A stretch of DNA of 34,709 bases from Nitrospinia bacterium (GTDB lineage Bacteria; Nitrospinota; Nitrospinia; JACRGO01): NCBI GenBank assembly GCA_029261755.1, contig JAJDAS010000627.1, positions 1 through 34,709 of the forward strand. Direction: 5' to 3'. The notes below the pieces were generated by a model. The model made no database searches. It was not told the origin of the DNA and saw only the letters and a list, made by a program, of their open reading frames with translations. This document shows positions 24,637-33,092 of the stretch, piece by piece (position 1 is the stretch's first letter; every line of letters begins with the position of its first letter). A program made the translations under genes and the position numbers.

Positions 24637-24821
24637 TGATTTTTAAGAGTTCACGGGACATAGCTAATCAAAAACATATTTATTTACCGTGCAAGCCTTG
24701 TTACCCCCCCCTTTTTATTCCCCCTTTGCGAAGGGGGTTAGGGGGTTGTAGCAACGCTACAAACGGAAGTTTGGAATTTTTCAATCATTAAAACCCGTGA
24801 ACGCTTGCATGATTTTTAAGA
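24637..24821. repeat. Inserted palindromic element between the two hybrid kinase genes
   Basis: The 13-nt sequence ATGATTTTTAAGA occurs at 24636-24648 and 24809-24821 as a direct repeat. Just inside it GTTCACGGG (24649-24657) and CCCGTGAAC (24794-24802) form an inverted pair. The interior holds two perfect hairpins: CCCCCTT/AAGGGGG (24720-24737) and TTGTAGC/GCTACAA (24746-24762). This arrangement resembles a small non-coding insertion with a duplicated flank. The right repeat enters the end of the kinase gene upstream in transcription. Confidence 0.5.
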
Positions 24822-24825
24822 ACGT

Positions 24826-26946
24826 TTACAACAAGCGGGAAAAATTTTTTATAATCTCCGGAAAATGCCCCAGGGTCTTCGGAAGAGTTTCCATATCAAA
24901 CATGGTTACCTTCGACATTAAACCTTTTCCCCATATAGAAAGATATTTGCAATTGTATTTGTTTCCAAGCATTATGCATTTTTCGGCAAACTCCTCAAGT
25001 TCATCGATAGGTAAGGTTTTACTGATTTTTTCCCAAACAGGCAACAACTGTTTTTCAAGGATTTTCACCATCTCCGGCAACTTTTTCAACGTCTCCGAGT
25101 CAAAATCTTCCAAAGAGCCCTCATCCTTTTCTTTAGGTTGAAGAGGCTCGAAGGCTTCTGTTTTATTCACCGAATGCTTTAGAAACTTTACCAATATAGC
25201 AACTAAGTCAGCCCTACTGATGGGCTTCTTTATATAATCATCACATATTTTCTTAACCTGTACTTCAAACTCTTTCATTGCCGATGCGGTAACGGCAACC
25301 ACGGGGATATTCCTGAGCTTTTCATCCTTCTTAATAAATTCCGTTGCTTCATATCCATCCATCACAGGCATTCGGATATCCATGGTGATGAGATCGGGCT
25401 TATAACGCCTTGCCATTTCAATAGCTTCCTTCCCATTTGCCGCCTCAAAAAATGTAAAGTCATAAGACTCAAGGTAGCTTATTAAGAGCGACCGGTTTAA
25501 CTCAATATCGTCAACAATCAAAATCGATGCTTTTTCAAATGTTATGGAAGCAGGATCAAGCCTGTTTTTTTGTTGTTTTGCTAATTGGTTTTCCGATGCA
25601 ATCTCTACTTCTTCTAAGACAACTGTGAAGACGCTGCCTTTTCCTTCTTCACTGGACAACAAAATTTTACCGTTCATCAATTCGGCTAAGCGCTTTGTAA
25701 TTGTAAGCCCCAGTCCCGTACCTCCATATTTGGCCTGAGATTGTCCTGGTATTTGTTCAAATGCTTTAAATATTGATTCTCTCTGCTCCTCCGGGATACC
25801 TAACCCCGTATCTTCAACAGAGAATATAAACCTTATGAAGTTTAAGGCGCCACCAGGGTGTTCCGCTTTTGCAGAAAGCTTGATAATACCGGAATCCGAG
25901 AATTTTACAGCATTGCCTATCAGGTTGAAAAGAATTTGTTTCAAACGATATTCATCAACAATTAACACCCTTGGAAACCCTGATTCAATTTCTATTTTGA
26001 AGTCAAGGTCTTTCTTTGCCAGTTCCTGATGAAATATTTGTTTCATTTCATTGAAAACAAGATGGGCATTAGTCGCTGTTTCTTCAAGCTCTAGTTTGTC
26101 GGCCTCAATTTTGGAAAGGTCAAGGATACTGTTAATCAAAGCAAGCAAAGACTTCCCGCTTGAACTTATTGAGGCAAGGTATTGCTTATTTTTTTCGTCA
26201 TGAATTTTATCTTGTAAGATTTCCGCAAATCCCAAAATAGCATTCATGGGCGTTCTAATTTCATGGCTCATGTTTGTCAGGAAATCCGTCTTTGCTCTGT
26301 TTGCTTTTTCCGCAATATCTTTGGCAATAATAAGATCCTCGTTTGTTTTTTCCAGTTCCAGCTTTGCCTTTTTTTCACAGATTAGAGACTCCTCCAGTTT
26401 GCGGGATACTTCGGCAACTTGATTCATCATATCCTGATACCCTATTCTCCTGTCCGGTTCGCCTTCAAGTTCAGCAAGGGAAAAGGGTCCTTCCGTATCC
26501 TCCTCAACCTTTAAACTCAAAATGGACCGGAGAACTTCTTTTAGTAAACGCGATTCGTCTCCGTTTTCCAAAATACACTTTGCCACTCCGAGGGTTAGCA
26601 ACTTTTTCTCTATTTTTTTTTGGTCATTGGGCAGCAATAAAATAATTTTTATGGGTCGTTTCCTCTCACTTTCTTTGCTTTTTATGAGTTCCAGCCAATG
26701 TAAGTAATCTTTCTCGATCAGCTTGTAATCCAACAAGAGAGAGGAATAGCTTTCCTGCATCAGCAGGCCCTCAAGCATTTCCAAACCGCGTAAAGCGGTG
26801 ACATCGATTGATTGTTCCTGGAGAAAATTTCGAATGGTTTTTAACTGTTCCAAATCGGAGGTCAGGACCAGCACCTTGTCCTGTATCTCGCTTTCATCTT
26901 CGAAAAAAAAGAAATCGGAATCAATGTTTTTGGGATTAGTTTTCAT
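24826..26946 (-). CDS. Hybrid histidine kinase: degenerate REC - HisKA - HATPase - REC - helical C-terminus
   Basis: A 706-residue soluble kinase. Residues about 24-140 form a receiver-like domain that keeps D73 (LLLDYKL) but lacks the usual acidic pair (LVLTSDLEQ), so it may not be phosphorylated. The core has H228 (MSHEIRTPMNAILGF), FNLIGNAVKFSDSG, DTGLGIP and GTGLGLTITKRL. The second receiver is intact, with VDDIELN, acceptor D523 (MDIRMPVMDGYEA) and a C-terminal KKP. The last 110 residues are a helical domain with no conserved Hpt histidine. The family is often found at the end of BarA-like kinases and is not well understood. It lies upstream of the other hybrid kinase, separated by an inserted repeat. 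Confidence 0.93.
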   Translation of the reverse strand: MKTNPKNIDSDFFFFEDESEIQDKVLVLTSDLEQLKTIRNFLQEQSIDVTALRGLEMLEGLLMQESYSSLLLDYKLIEKDYLHWLELIKSKESERKRPIKIILLLPNDQKKIEKKLLTLGVAKCILENGDESRLLKEVLRSILSLKVEEDTEGPFSLAELEGEPDRRIGYQDMMNQVAEVSRKLEESLICEKKAKLELEKTNEDLIIAKDIAEKANRAKTDFLTNMSHEIRTPMNAILGFAEILQDKIHDEKNKQYLASISSSGKSLLALINSILDLSKIEADKLELEETATNAHLVFNEMKQIFHQELAKKDLDFKIEIESGFPRVLIVDEYRLKQILFNLIGNAVKFSDSGIIKLSAKAEHPGGALNFIRFIFSVEDTGLGIPEEQRESIFKAFEQIPGQSQAKYGGTGLGLTITKRLAELMNGKILLSSEEGKGSVFTVVLEEVEIASENQLAKQQKNRLDPASITFEKASILIVDDIELNRSLLISYLESYDFTFFEAANGKEAIEMARRYKPDLITMDIRMPVMDGYEATEFIKKDEKLRNIPVVAVTASAMKEFEVQVKKICDDYIKKPISRADLVAILVKFLKHSVNKTEAFEPLQPKEKDEGSLEDFDSETLKKLPEMVKILEKQLLPVWEKISKTLPIDELEEFAEKCIMLGNKYNCKYLSIWGKGLMSKVTMFDMETLPKTLGHFPEIIKNFSRLL

Positions 26947-27002
26947 AGTACATACTTTCGGTTTATGCGTATTTTCCTCGTTCCAACGTTTTTTTGCATG
27001 TT

Positions 27003-27067
27003 GGCTCCACAGCCCGAGGATAAAGTCTGGGTGCTATCTGAGTCCATAGCCGCAGGACTATGGAGCC
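27003..27067. repeat. 65-bp palindromic dispersed repeat, copy A
   Basis: Starts GGCTCCACAGCCCGAGG and ends ACTATGGAGCC, the ends being near-complementary, so the element can fold into a hairpin. A second copy in the same orientation lies at 31717-31781 with 56 of 65 matching bases by hand count. This copy begins 9 nt after the hisD stop and may act as its 3' end. Confidence 0.7.
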
Positions 27068-27075
27068 AGCCTGCA

Positions 27076-28365
27076 TCAACTCAAACGGATATTCACAGCC
27101 TTCCCATGAGCTTCCAGACCCTCCAGTTCCGCCAAGTTCATAACGGTGCTGGAAATCTTCCGCAGGCCTTTTTCGGTAAAGGAGATCAAACTAGTGCGTT
27201 TCATAAAATCGTAGACCCCCAGGGGAGAGAAAAATCGGGCGGTGCCTCCGGTGGGGAGTACATGGTTTGGGCCAGCGGCATAGTCTCCCAGGGCTTCCGG
27301 CGTAAAATGACCTAAAAAAACCGCACCGGCGTTTGTTATTTTTTTCAATAGCTTATCAGGGATTTTCACGGCTAATTCCAAATGTTCAGGGGCGAAGCGA
27401 TTGGAAAGTTCTGCGGCCATCTTCAGATCCTTTACAACAAAAATCCGTCCGTAATCCTTCAGCGATTTTTCGGCGATTTTTCGGCGATTTAATTTGGAAA
27501 GCTGATTTTTCAGCTCCTTTTTTACATCCTTGGCAAGAGATTCCGAATCGGTGACCAATATAGAAATGGCCATTTCGTCATGTTCGGCCTGCGAAAGAAG
27601 GTCCGATGCTATAAATTTCGGATTGCCTGTATGGTCTGCAATGACCAAAATTTCACTTGGCCCGGCAACGGCGTCAATGCCAACTTCTCCAAAAACCGCT
27701 CTCTTGGCCTCCGCCACATAGATGTTGCCGGGGCCAACTATTTTATCCACCTTCGGAATCGATTTAGTGCCAAAGGCCAGAGCCGCAACGGCCTGGGCGC
27801 CTCCTATTTTATAAATTTCCGAGACACCGGCTATATGGGCCGCCACCAATACGTAGGGATTGCATTCTCCATTTTGAGCGGGGGATACGGCCACAATCCG
27901 CTTTACCCCGGCGATCTTCGCGGGGATAGCGTTCATCAAAACCGTGGAAGGATAGGCAGCCTTTCCTCCCGGGATATAGAGTCCTGCGCTTCCCAAGGGC
28001 AGGATCATTTGCCCCAGGAGGTTCCCGTCGGAATCCGTATAGCTCCAGGACGCCTCTTTTTGTCGCAGGTGGAACTGTTTGATTCTCCGTGCGGCGGCCT
28101 TTAATGTTTTGATGGATTGCTCGTCAATCGATTTATATGCGGACTCGATCTCCCTTTCCGTTGCTTTGATAGGGTGGGCATTCAGATCCAAACCGTCGAA
28201 TTTTTTTGTATAGCGGATCAAAGCCGAATCGCCTTTTTTTTTCACGTCAAGAATAATCTTTTCTACCTTTTCCCGGATTTCGGTCTGCTCGAAAAGGTCG
28301 ATCCTTTTCAGTGTTTTTTTTAGAACCGATTCAAAGTTTTTTGATTTGTAGTGATAGATTTTCAT
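27076..28365 (-). CDS. hisD: Histidinol dehydrogenase
   Basis: A 429-residue full-length HisD, which oxidises L-histidinol to L-histidine in two NAD-dependent steps and uses zinc. Visible landmarks are LYIPGGKAAYPSTVLMNAIPAK, GGAQAVAALAFGT, VDKIVGPGNIYV with GPSEILVIAD, the zinc-ligand segment LLSQAEHDE, and HVLPTGGTARF followed by GVYDFMKRTS. No other his gene is in the window. The start overlaps the end of the upstream transglycosylase gene by 35 nt, so the two are probably co-transcribed. A two-copy 11-nt direct repeat (27464-27485) lies in the coding sequence but the local protein pattern (KIAEKSLKDYG) is normal, so the frame is intact. Confidence 0.97.
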   Translation of the reverse strand: MKIYHYKSKNFESVLKKTLKRIDLFEQTEIREKVEKIILDVKKKGDSALIRYTKKFDGLDLNAHPIKATEREIESAYKSIDEQSIKTLKAAARRIKQFHLRQKEASWSYTDSDGNLLGQMILPLGSAGLYIPGGKAAYPSTVLMNAIPAKIAGVKRIVAVSPAQNGECNPYVLVAAHIAGVSEIYKIGGAQAVAALAFGTKSIPKVDKIVGPGNIYVAEAKRAVFGEVGIDAVAGPSEILVIADHTGNPKFIASDLLSQAEHDEMAISILVTDSESLAKDVKKELKNQLSKLNRRKIAEKSLKDYGRIFVVKDLKMAAELSNRFAPEHLELAVKIPDKLLKKITNAGAVFLGHFTPEALGDYAAGPNHVLPTGGTARFFSPLGVYDFMKRTSLISFTEKGLRKISSTVMNLAELEGLEAHGKAVNIRLS

Positions 28366-30691
28366 TAGCTGCTTTCCCCTTCTGGTATATCCATTTATAG
28401 TTATAGTAGTTTCTCAAGACTTTTTTTACATACCCTTTTGTTTCCCCAAAAGGAATCATTTCGATAAACTCTTCTCCCTTTTGGTCTTTGAACCTTTTCT
28501 CCCAGCTACCAATTCTTTTTCTACCGGCGTTGTACCCGATAAGAATTTTCACCATATCCCCCTCGGTCTCTTGAATCAATTTGGAAAGATGCGTTATGCC
28601 CAGGTTGATATTGAGTTCAGGGTCATATAGCAGACCCTTTTTAAACCTTTTTCCCCGCATCAATTTCTTGTAGACCTTTTTTCCGGTTTTGGGCATTAGC
28701 TGCATCAACCCCATGGCCCCGGCGGAAGAACGAGCCCAACTGTTATAGGCGCTCTCTTGCCTGATGAGGCTGATAACGAAGTAGGGGTCCATACCATATT
28801 TCGCGCAGACCTTTCTCACCGTATCCAAAAATGCCGGAGGATAATAGAATCGCCAAAATTCATCCGGGAGTTCCACGCGTTTTGCCGGAGGCACTTTGAT
28901 CAGGTAGTTGTGCATCAAGAAGAGAAGCGGGCCATACACACGGGCTTTGTAATATAAGCCGCCAAGCCACAAAACTTTCTCCAGGTTTTTCTTATCCACT
29001 TCTTTATATACATATTTTAATTCTTTATGAGTGAGATAATTAAGAGCCATGGCGGTTAGCTCCCGGACTCTTGCCAGGTGATAGGAAGCAGCAGTGGAAA
29101 GTTTTGGAGTCTCAGCTTTTTTCTTCACCTGCTTGGAAACCTTTTGAACAGGAGGTTTCGCAGCTTTTTGGGCTTCCAATTTGAAGGGAAGGGGAAGTTT
29201 TTTTTCCGCGAGATATCTTTTAGCCAAATGTCCGTAGAAACCGAAGGTATCGGTTTTTTGGAGTTTGTCGAAGAATTCTGCAGCAACCTTTGGTTGATTT
29301 AAGTTTTCCGCACATCTTGCTGCCCAAAAAAGGCTACGTCCCCAATGAGAGGAATAGCCAAACTCTTTCAGATTCTTTTGGAGTAGGTTGAAAGCTTTTT
29401 GGTAGTCTTTCTTCAAATAATTTAACCAAGCAACCCTCCACACAAGTTTTTCAGACTCCTTTCCCTTGGGAGAACGCTTTAAATACTCATTGTAATAAAG
29501 AATTGCCTTATCCGGCTCCCCCTTATTTTCCATGATACCACCCAAAATCCTTAGAGCTTTCACCGCCCATTTGTCTTTGGCGCCTTTGGCAGTGAGTTTT
29601 TTACAGGTTGTAATCGACTCATTCAGTTTGCCTTGGTTCCACTGAATTCTGGCAATTTGGTATAAACTTTCGCTGGCTCTTGGCCCTTTGGGAAACTTAC
29701 GAAGGTAGGTTTTGTATATATTGGTGGCATTGAGATATTTTTTTTGGAACCGATAAGAGCGGCCCTGGACTTGGTAGTGCTTCTGCCTGAGATTCCTGGA
29801 AAGCTTGTGGTCGGACATGGCCAGTTTGCTTTCTTTAATAGCCGATGTATATCTTCCCGCATTGGCTAAGCTAAGCGATCTCTTATAAAACATAATGGGT
29901 TCCGGTTTGGGGAAGACGAGCTTTGGATTCTTTTTCCTCAACCCTTTCATTTTTGCTTTACAGCCTGCCGCCTCTTTGCTATTCGGGTAGTAGTAATAAA
30001 TTTTCTGAAGAACCTTATAGGCCTCCTTCGTCAATCCCTTTCCAAGAAGCGCCTCATAATAATAGCCATGGATCTCTGCGGTATTGTACTTTTCCTTATT
30101 TTTCAGCATTTTTTGAATCAGTATTTCGGCATTTCTCCAGTCCTTTACCGCGATATAACTTTTGACCACCAGCAACCGAACATACGGCAGCAACCGGCTC
30201 ATGGAGTGCTGAGAGTGAAAGCCATAAGCTCTTTTGATGGCTTCCCCATGATTACCCAGTTTGTGGTCGCATAAAATGATGTTCTTTTCTACATAATCAT
30301 TCAGGGAAAGGTATTTGTCCATTAAATCTATGAAGCAAGCCTTGGCTTCTTTCCAGCGCTTTTGCTTGAGGTAGCAGGTTCCCATAAGAAAGGAAATACG
30401 GTGGGCTTGTTGCGTATTTTTCGTGCTTGAGGCGGACTGTAGGATCTTTAAAGCGGCGTCAATCTGGCCCGAGCGGATTAAATCTGAGGCTTTTTGAAGA
30501 GAAACTTCCTCCGCGTAGACGTTAAGAGGAAAAAGAGAAAGGAAGAGAATGAAAAGGAATGGGAGCTTACTTAACAGGACAGGGCTTTGGGGAAGAGTCC
30601 GAAAGAAAAAAAAAAGTCCAGTTTTCGGAGGCCATTGTTCGAAAAAGAAATTTGGTGAATAGGGATCATTTGTTTTTCTTCGCCTCCTCAA
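28331..30691 (-). CDS. slt: Soluble lytic murein transglycosylase with TPR superhelix
   Basis: A 786-residue periplasmic protein. The hydrophobic signal segment (LPFLFILFLSLFPLNVYA) is preceded by about 40 residues. TPR-type repeats fill the middle (about 65-470), as in Slt70 doughnut domains. The C-terminal SLT domain has the catalytic Glu646 (RQESAYN), GAMGLMQLMP and GYNAG, and cleaves peptidoglycan between MurNAc and GlcNAc. The only in-frame start is TTG 30691. The ATG at 30667-30669, which overlaps the upstream stop as ATGA, is one base out of frame and would join this frame if the T10 run (complement of 30606-30615) had one more T. The end overlaps hisD by 35 nt. Enzyme call is firm; start is uncertain. 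Confidence 0.9.
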   Translation of the reverse strand: MRRRRKTNDPYSPNFFFEQWPPKTGLFFFFRTLPQSPVLLSKLPFLFILFLSLFPLNVYAEEVSLQKASDLIRSGQIDAALKILQSASSTKNTQQAHRISFLMGTCYLKQKRWKEAKACFIDLMDKYLSLNDYVEKNIILCDHKLGNHGEAIKRAYGFHSQHSMSRLLPYVRLLVVKSYIAVKDWRNAEILIQKMLKNKEKYNTAEIHGYYYEALLGKGLTKEAYKVLQKIYYYYPNSKEAAGCKAKMKGLRKKNPKLVFPKPEPIMFYKRSLSLANAGRYTSAIKESKLAMSDHKLSRNLRQKHYQVQGRSYRFQKKYLNATNIYKTYLRKFPKGPRASESLYQIARIQWNQGKLNESITTCKKLTAKGAKDKWAVKALRILGGIMENKGEPDKAILYYNEYLKRSPKGKESEKLVWRVAWLNYLKKDYQKAFNLLQKNLKEFGYSSHWGRSLFWAARCAENLNQPKVAAEFFDKLQKTDTFGFYGHLAKRYLAEKKLPLPFKLEAQKAAKPPVQKVSKQVKKKAETPKLSTAASYHLARVRELTAMALNYLTHKELKYVYKEVDKKNLEKVLWLGGLYYKARVYGPLLFLMHNYLIKVPPAKRVELPDEFWRFYYPPAFLDTVRKVCAKYGMDPYFVISLIRQESAYNSWARSSAGAMGLMQLMPKTGKKVYKKLMRGKRFKKGLLYDPELNINLGITHLSKLIQETEGDMVKILIGYNAGRKRIGSWEKRFKDQKGEEFIEMIPFGETKGYVKKVLRNYYNYKWIYQKGKAANENLSLQIKKL

Positions 30692-30902
30692 GTTCTAGTT
30701 CCAACCTCCTCAGGATATTTTCAAGATTTTTTTTGTGTTGCATTTCTTGTTTGGCAAGATAGGCAAACATCTCCTGGGAGGCCTTGTCCTCGTACTCTTC
30801 AGCCAATTCCGAATAAAAATCATAAGCATCCTGCTCCCTTGGTATGGCTATGACCAGGGCTTCAATTTTGGACTCTAAATCTTTTATTTTTGCTTTTGAC
30901 AT
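30666..30902 (-). CDS. Small ferritin-like / rubrerythrin-type helical protein
   Basis: A 78-residue, entirely helical, charged protein. REQDAYDFYSELAEEYEDKA and AYLAKQEMQH resemble one helix pair of rubrerythrin-type ferritin-like domains, with E23 and the E53-x-x-H56 motif as possible metal ligands. A full ferritin-like domain has two such pairs, so this half-unit would need to dimerise to make a di-iron site. Its TGA overlaps an ATG of the transglycosylase region by four bases, suggesting translational coupling. A role in iron or oxidative protection is possible, but a simple coiled-coil protein cannot be excluded. Confidence 0.65.
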   Translation of the reverse strand: MSKAKIKDLESKIEALVIAIPREQDAYDFYSELAEEYEDKASQEMFAYLAKQEMQHKKNLENILRRLELELEEAKKNK

Positions 30903-30962
30903 TTGTATGCGTTCACGGGCTTTTCCGTACGCTTTTAAAGGTTGCCGTTTACCAGCACGGGT

Positions 30963-31110
30963 GGAGTAATGGAGTAATGGAGTAATGAGGCCAGGATTTC
31001 CGTTTTACAATGCAATTGAGTCATTTGCCTTGGCATCCTACATGTTAAACCGGACCTTCGTTGGCCTTGGGTTTTTCCAATACTCCGGTACTCCACCACT
31101 CCATTACTCC
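30963..31110. repeat. Tandem GGAGTAAT units with an inverted counterpart
   Basis: Three abutting copies of GGAGTAAT at 30963-30986 face the complementary sequence CCATTACTCC at 31101-31110, with related TACTCC and CTCCACCACT units before it. This fills most of the 273-nt gap 30903-31175. The gap also carries GTTCACGGG at 30911-30919, the same motif as in the 24637 element. I see no gene here. Confidence 0.5.
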
Positions 31111-31175
31111 CTCTATGAATGAGATAGCAGATTTCTTCTAATCGGTAGCCATGCCCCGTTAACAGTTCCGACATT

Positions 31176-31592
31176 TTAGATAAATTTGCTACCCAGGTGG
31201 CCCAGGTACGTTGCAATCATAGTTAATAGATAGGTAAAGCTTATATAAACCCACTTTAAAGGTCCGCCAATCTGTAGTTGTTCCTCGAACCATATTCGAA
31301 TAAAAACCGTTAGCAGGCCCAGCATGAGAAAGAGCAGGCCATATCCTATTTTGTGGTCGAATATCCTTGTTCTTCTACCCTGGAAACGCTTTTTCCAGTC
31401 CACAACACCCGATCCATAGGCAACCGGTATACTCAGCAATCCTATGACCATGCAATGAAAGGCCGTGGATTCATACAGAGCGTTCCCAGTTAACAGGTAA
31501 AGGGTAATCATTACCGAGGCAACGGGAAACAGCCCATTGGTAAAGTGGGTAGAAATATGGTGAATATGGATAAAAAACTTTTTCCTGGACAT
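31176..31592 (-). CDS. DUF2231-like four-helix membrane protein
   Basis: A 138-residue integral membrane protein from ATG 31592; a TTG at 31610 would add six residues, and neither has a clear ribosome site. Four membrane segments are visible. IHHISTHFTNGLFPVA near the N-terminus and PVAYGSGVVDWKKRF with IFDHKIGYG in the middle match the pattern of DUF2231 proteins, with their conserved His residues and G-x-x-D-W-K. These are often suspected of binding haem or redox cofactors, but no function is established. It stands alone between two repeat-rich gaps. Confidence 0.72.
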   Translation of the reverse strand: MSRKKFFIHIHHISTHFTNGLFPVASVMITLYLLTGNALYESTAFHCMVIGLLSIPVAYGSGVVDWKKRFQGRRTRIFDHKIGYGLLFLMLGLLTVFIRIWFEEQLQIGGPLKWVYISFTYLLTMIATYLGHLGSKFI

Positions 31593-31660
31593 AGTGAGGT
31601 ATGATAGCAAATTTTAAAAAGGGGATACAAACCGGTTAGAAGAAAATGCTGAAAAAAATT

Positions 31661-31832
31661 GAACATCGAACACCGAACGTCCAACATCGAACATCGAAAA
31701 AGGTTTTTTGCATTAGGGCTCCACAGCCCGAGGATAGTGCCTGGCTGCTATCCGTGTCCACAGCCTCGGGACTATGGAGCCGGCAGGCGGATATGCTTTT
31801 AACCCTGAACCTGGAACCCTGAACCGTGAACC
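31661..31832. repeat. Intergenic mosaic of short repeats around 65-bp palindrome copy B
   Basis: Three pieces lie side by side. At 31661-31698 is a degenerate short repeat built on GAACATCGAACA. At 31717-31781 is the second 65-bp palindrome (GGCTCCACAGCCCGAGG to ACTATGGAGCC), 56 of 65 bases identical to 27003-27067. At 31800-31832 is another short repeat built on ACCCTGAACC. I see no coding function in the gap 31593-31840. Confidence 0.65.
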
Positions 31833-31840
31833 ATGTCCCC

Positions 31841-33064
31841 CTACAAAACAAACCCGTCTAAAACCTTATTGACGCCCAAGTCCAATCCTTTTAAAGAATC
31901 TATCTCCTCGGAAAGCTCTTTCGCTTCACGCCAGTGTTGGGTCAATTTATCTCCTCTGGATCTGCCGATACAACGTGTGAGTTCAAAAACCTTTTCCATG
32001 TCATTTAAAGAAACGGGCTGGTACTTCAACATTTTTGACTTCGCGAAATTAAGGAGTATAATCTCGGAAAATTCGGTGATCTCCGTAAATTGAAATTCGG
32101 CAAAATGCTTTTTTAATCTGTCCAATACGTCAATGAGATATTTTTTAAAAAGCTCATCATTTTTCCCGAAGGATCTTACTAAGAAAACGGAATAATAAGC
32201 CGCTATATGCTTGATGGGGACAGAAACCTTTTTCATCAATTCCAGCCCTTCCGCTTGCAATACCAGATCCCCGGAAGCTACTGCTGTGGCAAAGGCCTCC
32301 TTGGAATACTCTTGGGCGTCATCAGATTTTCCACGTTCCAAAGTAACCAGGACCAACTGTTTTGCGCTCTCAAACAGGTCCTCCAGTTTATTCAGCCTCT
32401 GAAAGATTTTGCATGCTTCCACCAAACGGTCTTCGGCCTCAGTAAATTGCCCCTTTTTTGCCATGGCCTGACCCAGTTTGATGGTAACTTGTGCAAAGGC
32501 CAACTCGTCTCCAATTTCGTTGCAGATTTTGCCGGATTGCTCCAAAGATTTGATGGCACTGTCCAATTTACCGGTTTCCAAATGTACCGACCCAATTTCC
32601 AGATCGTATATGGAGATCCTGGAGCGATTATTAAGTTTCTCCGAAAGTTGTCTTCCCTTGTTCAAATACTGTAGGGCATCGTCAAAGTTTCCTTTGATTT
32701 TATGGAGTTTACCAAGCTGGCAAAATGCCGTTTCCTGCAACGGTTCATTTCCCAACTTCTCCAAAAGTTTCTGAGCTTCTTCACCTTTCTCAATTCCTTC
32801 ATCCACTCTGCCCATATCGCTGAGAACACCAGAAATCTGGAGCAGGTTTGCACAACAATCTACATTTTCTCCTGCCTTTTTGTAGAGATCCAGGCTGGTC
32901 TCGTAATGCTTTAATGCCTCTTCCAGCTTGTCAAATTCAGAATGCAGGTCGCCCATCTGATAGAACACATTGGCCAAGGCCCGTTCATCTCCTTTGCCGG
33001 TTGCATCTTCCTTTTCCTTCAAAAGTTTTTCCAATTCGCCATCAAATCTTTTTGCATCTTCCAT
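31841..33064 (-). CDS. Cytosolic TPR-repeat protein
   Basis: A 407-residue soluble protein without signal or membrane segment. The first 270 residues are about six TPRs of roughly 40 residues (VFYQMGDLHSEFDKLEEALKH, CQLGKLHKIKGNFDDALQYL, LEIGSVHLETGKLDSAIKSL, IKLGQAMAKKGQFTEAEDRL), the longer-period type seen in proteins that bind partner peptides. The C-terminal 130 residues are helical and end in a short segment I do not recognise. It lies upstream of the DUF2231-like gene and downstream of trpD, separated from each by repeats, so no operon partner is clear. A scaffold or regulator role is plausible only by family. Confidence 0.85.
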   Translation of the reverse strand: MEDAKRFDGELEKLLKEKEDATGKGDERALANVFYQMGDLHSEFDKLEEALKHYETSLDLYKKAGENVDCCANLLQISGVLSDMGRVDEGIEKGEEAQKLLEKLGNEPLQETAFCQLGKLHKIKGNFDDALQYLNKGRQLSEKLNNRSRISIYDLEIGSVHLETGKLDSAIKSLEQSGKICNEIGDELAFAQVTIKLGQAMAKKGQFTEAEDRLVEACKIFQRLNKLEDLFESAKQLVLVTLERGKSDDAQEYSKEAFATAVASGDLVLQAEGLELMKKVSVPIKHIAAYYSVFLVRSFGKNDELFKKYLIDVLDRLKKHFAEFQFTEITEFSEIILLNFAKSKMLKYQPVSLNDMEKVFELTRCIGRSRGDKLTQHWREAKELSEEIDSLKGLDLGVNKVLDGFVL

Positions 33065-33092
33065 GGTTACTCCTTGTAAGTTTATGAATTTG

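Noticed and set aside
27464-27485. Two-copy 11-nt direct repeat GATTTTTCGGC inside hisD as a possible frameshift site
   Set aside because: The local HisD protein pattern is normal and the frame is continuous, so the repeat has not disturbed the gene.
30963-30986. Possible CRISPR-like array
   Set aside because: The 8-bp units abut without spacers and no cas gene is in the window.
30935-31216. A 93-codon minus-strand ORF in the gap between the ferritin-like and DUF2231-like genes
   Set aside because: It runs through the GGAGTAAT repeats, overlaps the DUF2231-like gene end and has no family pattern or ribosome site.
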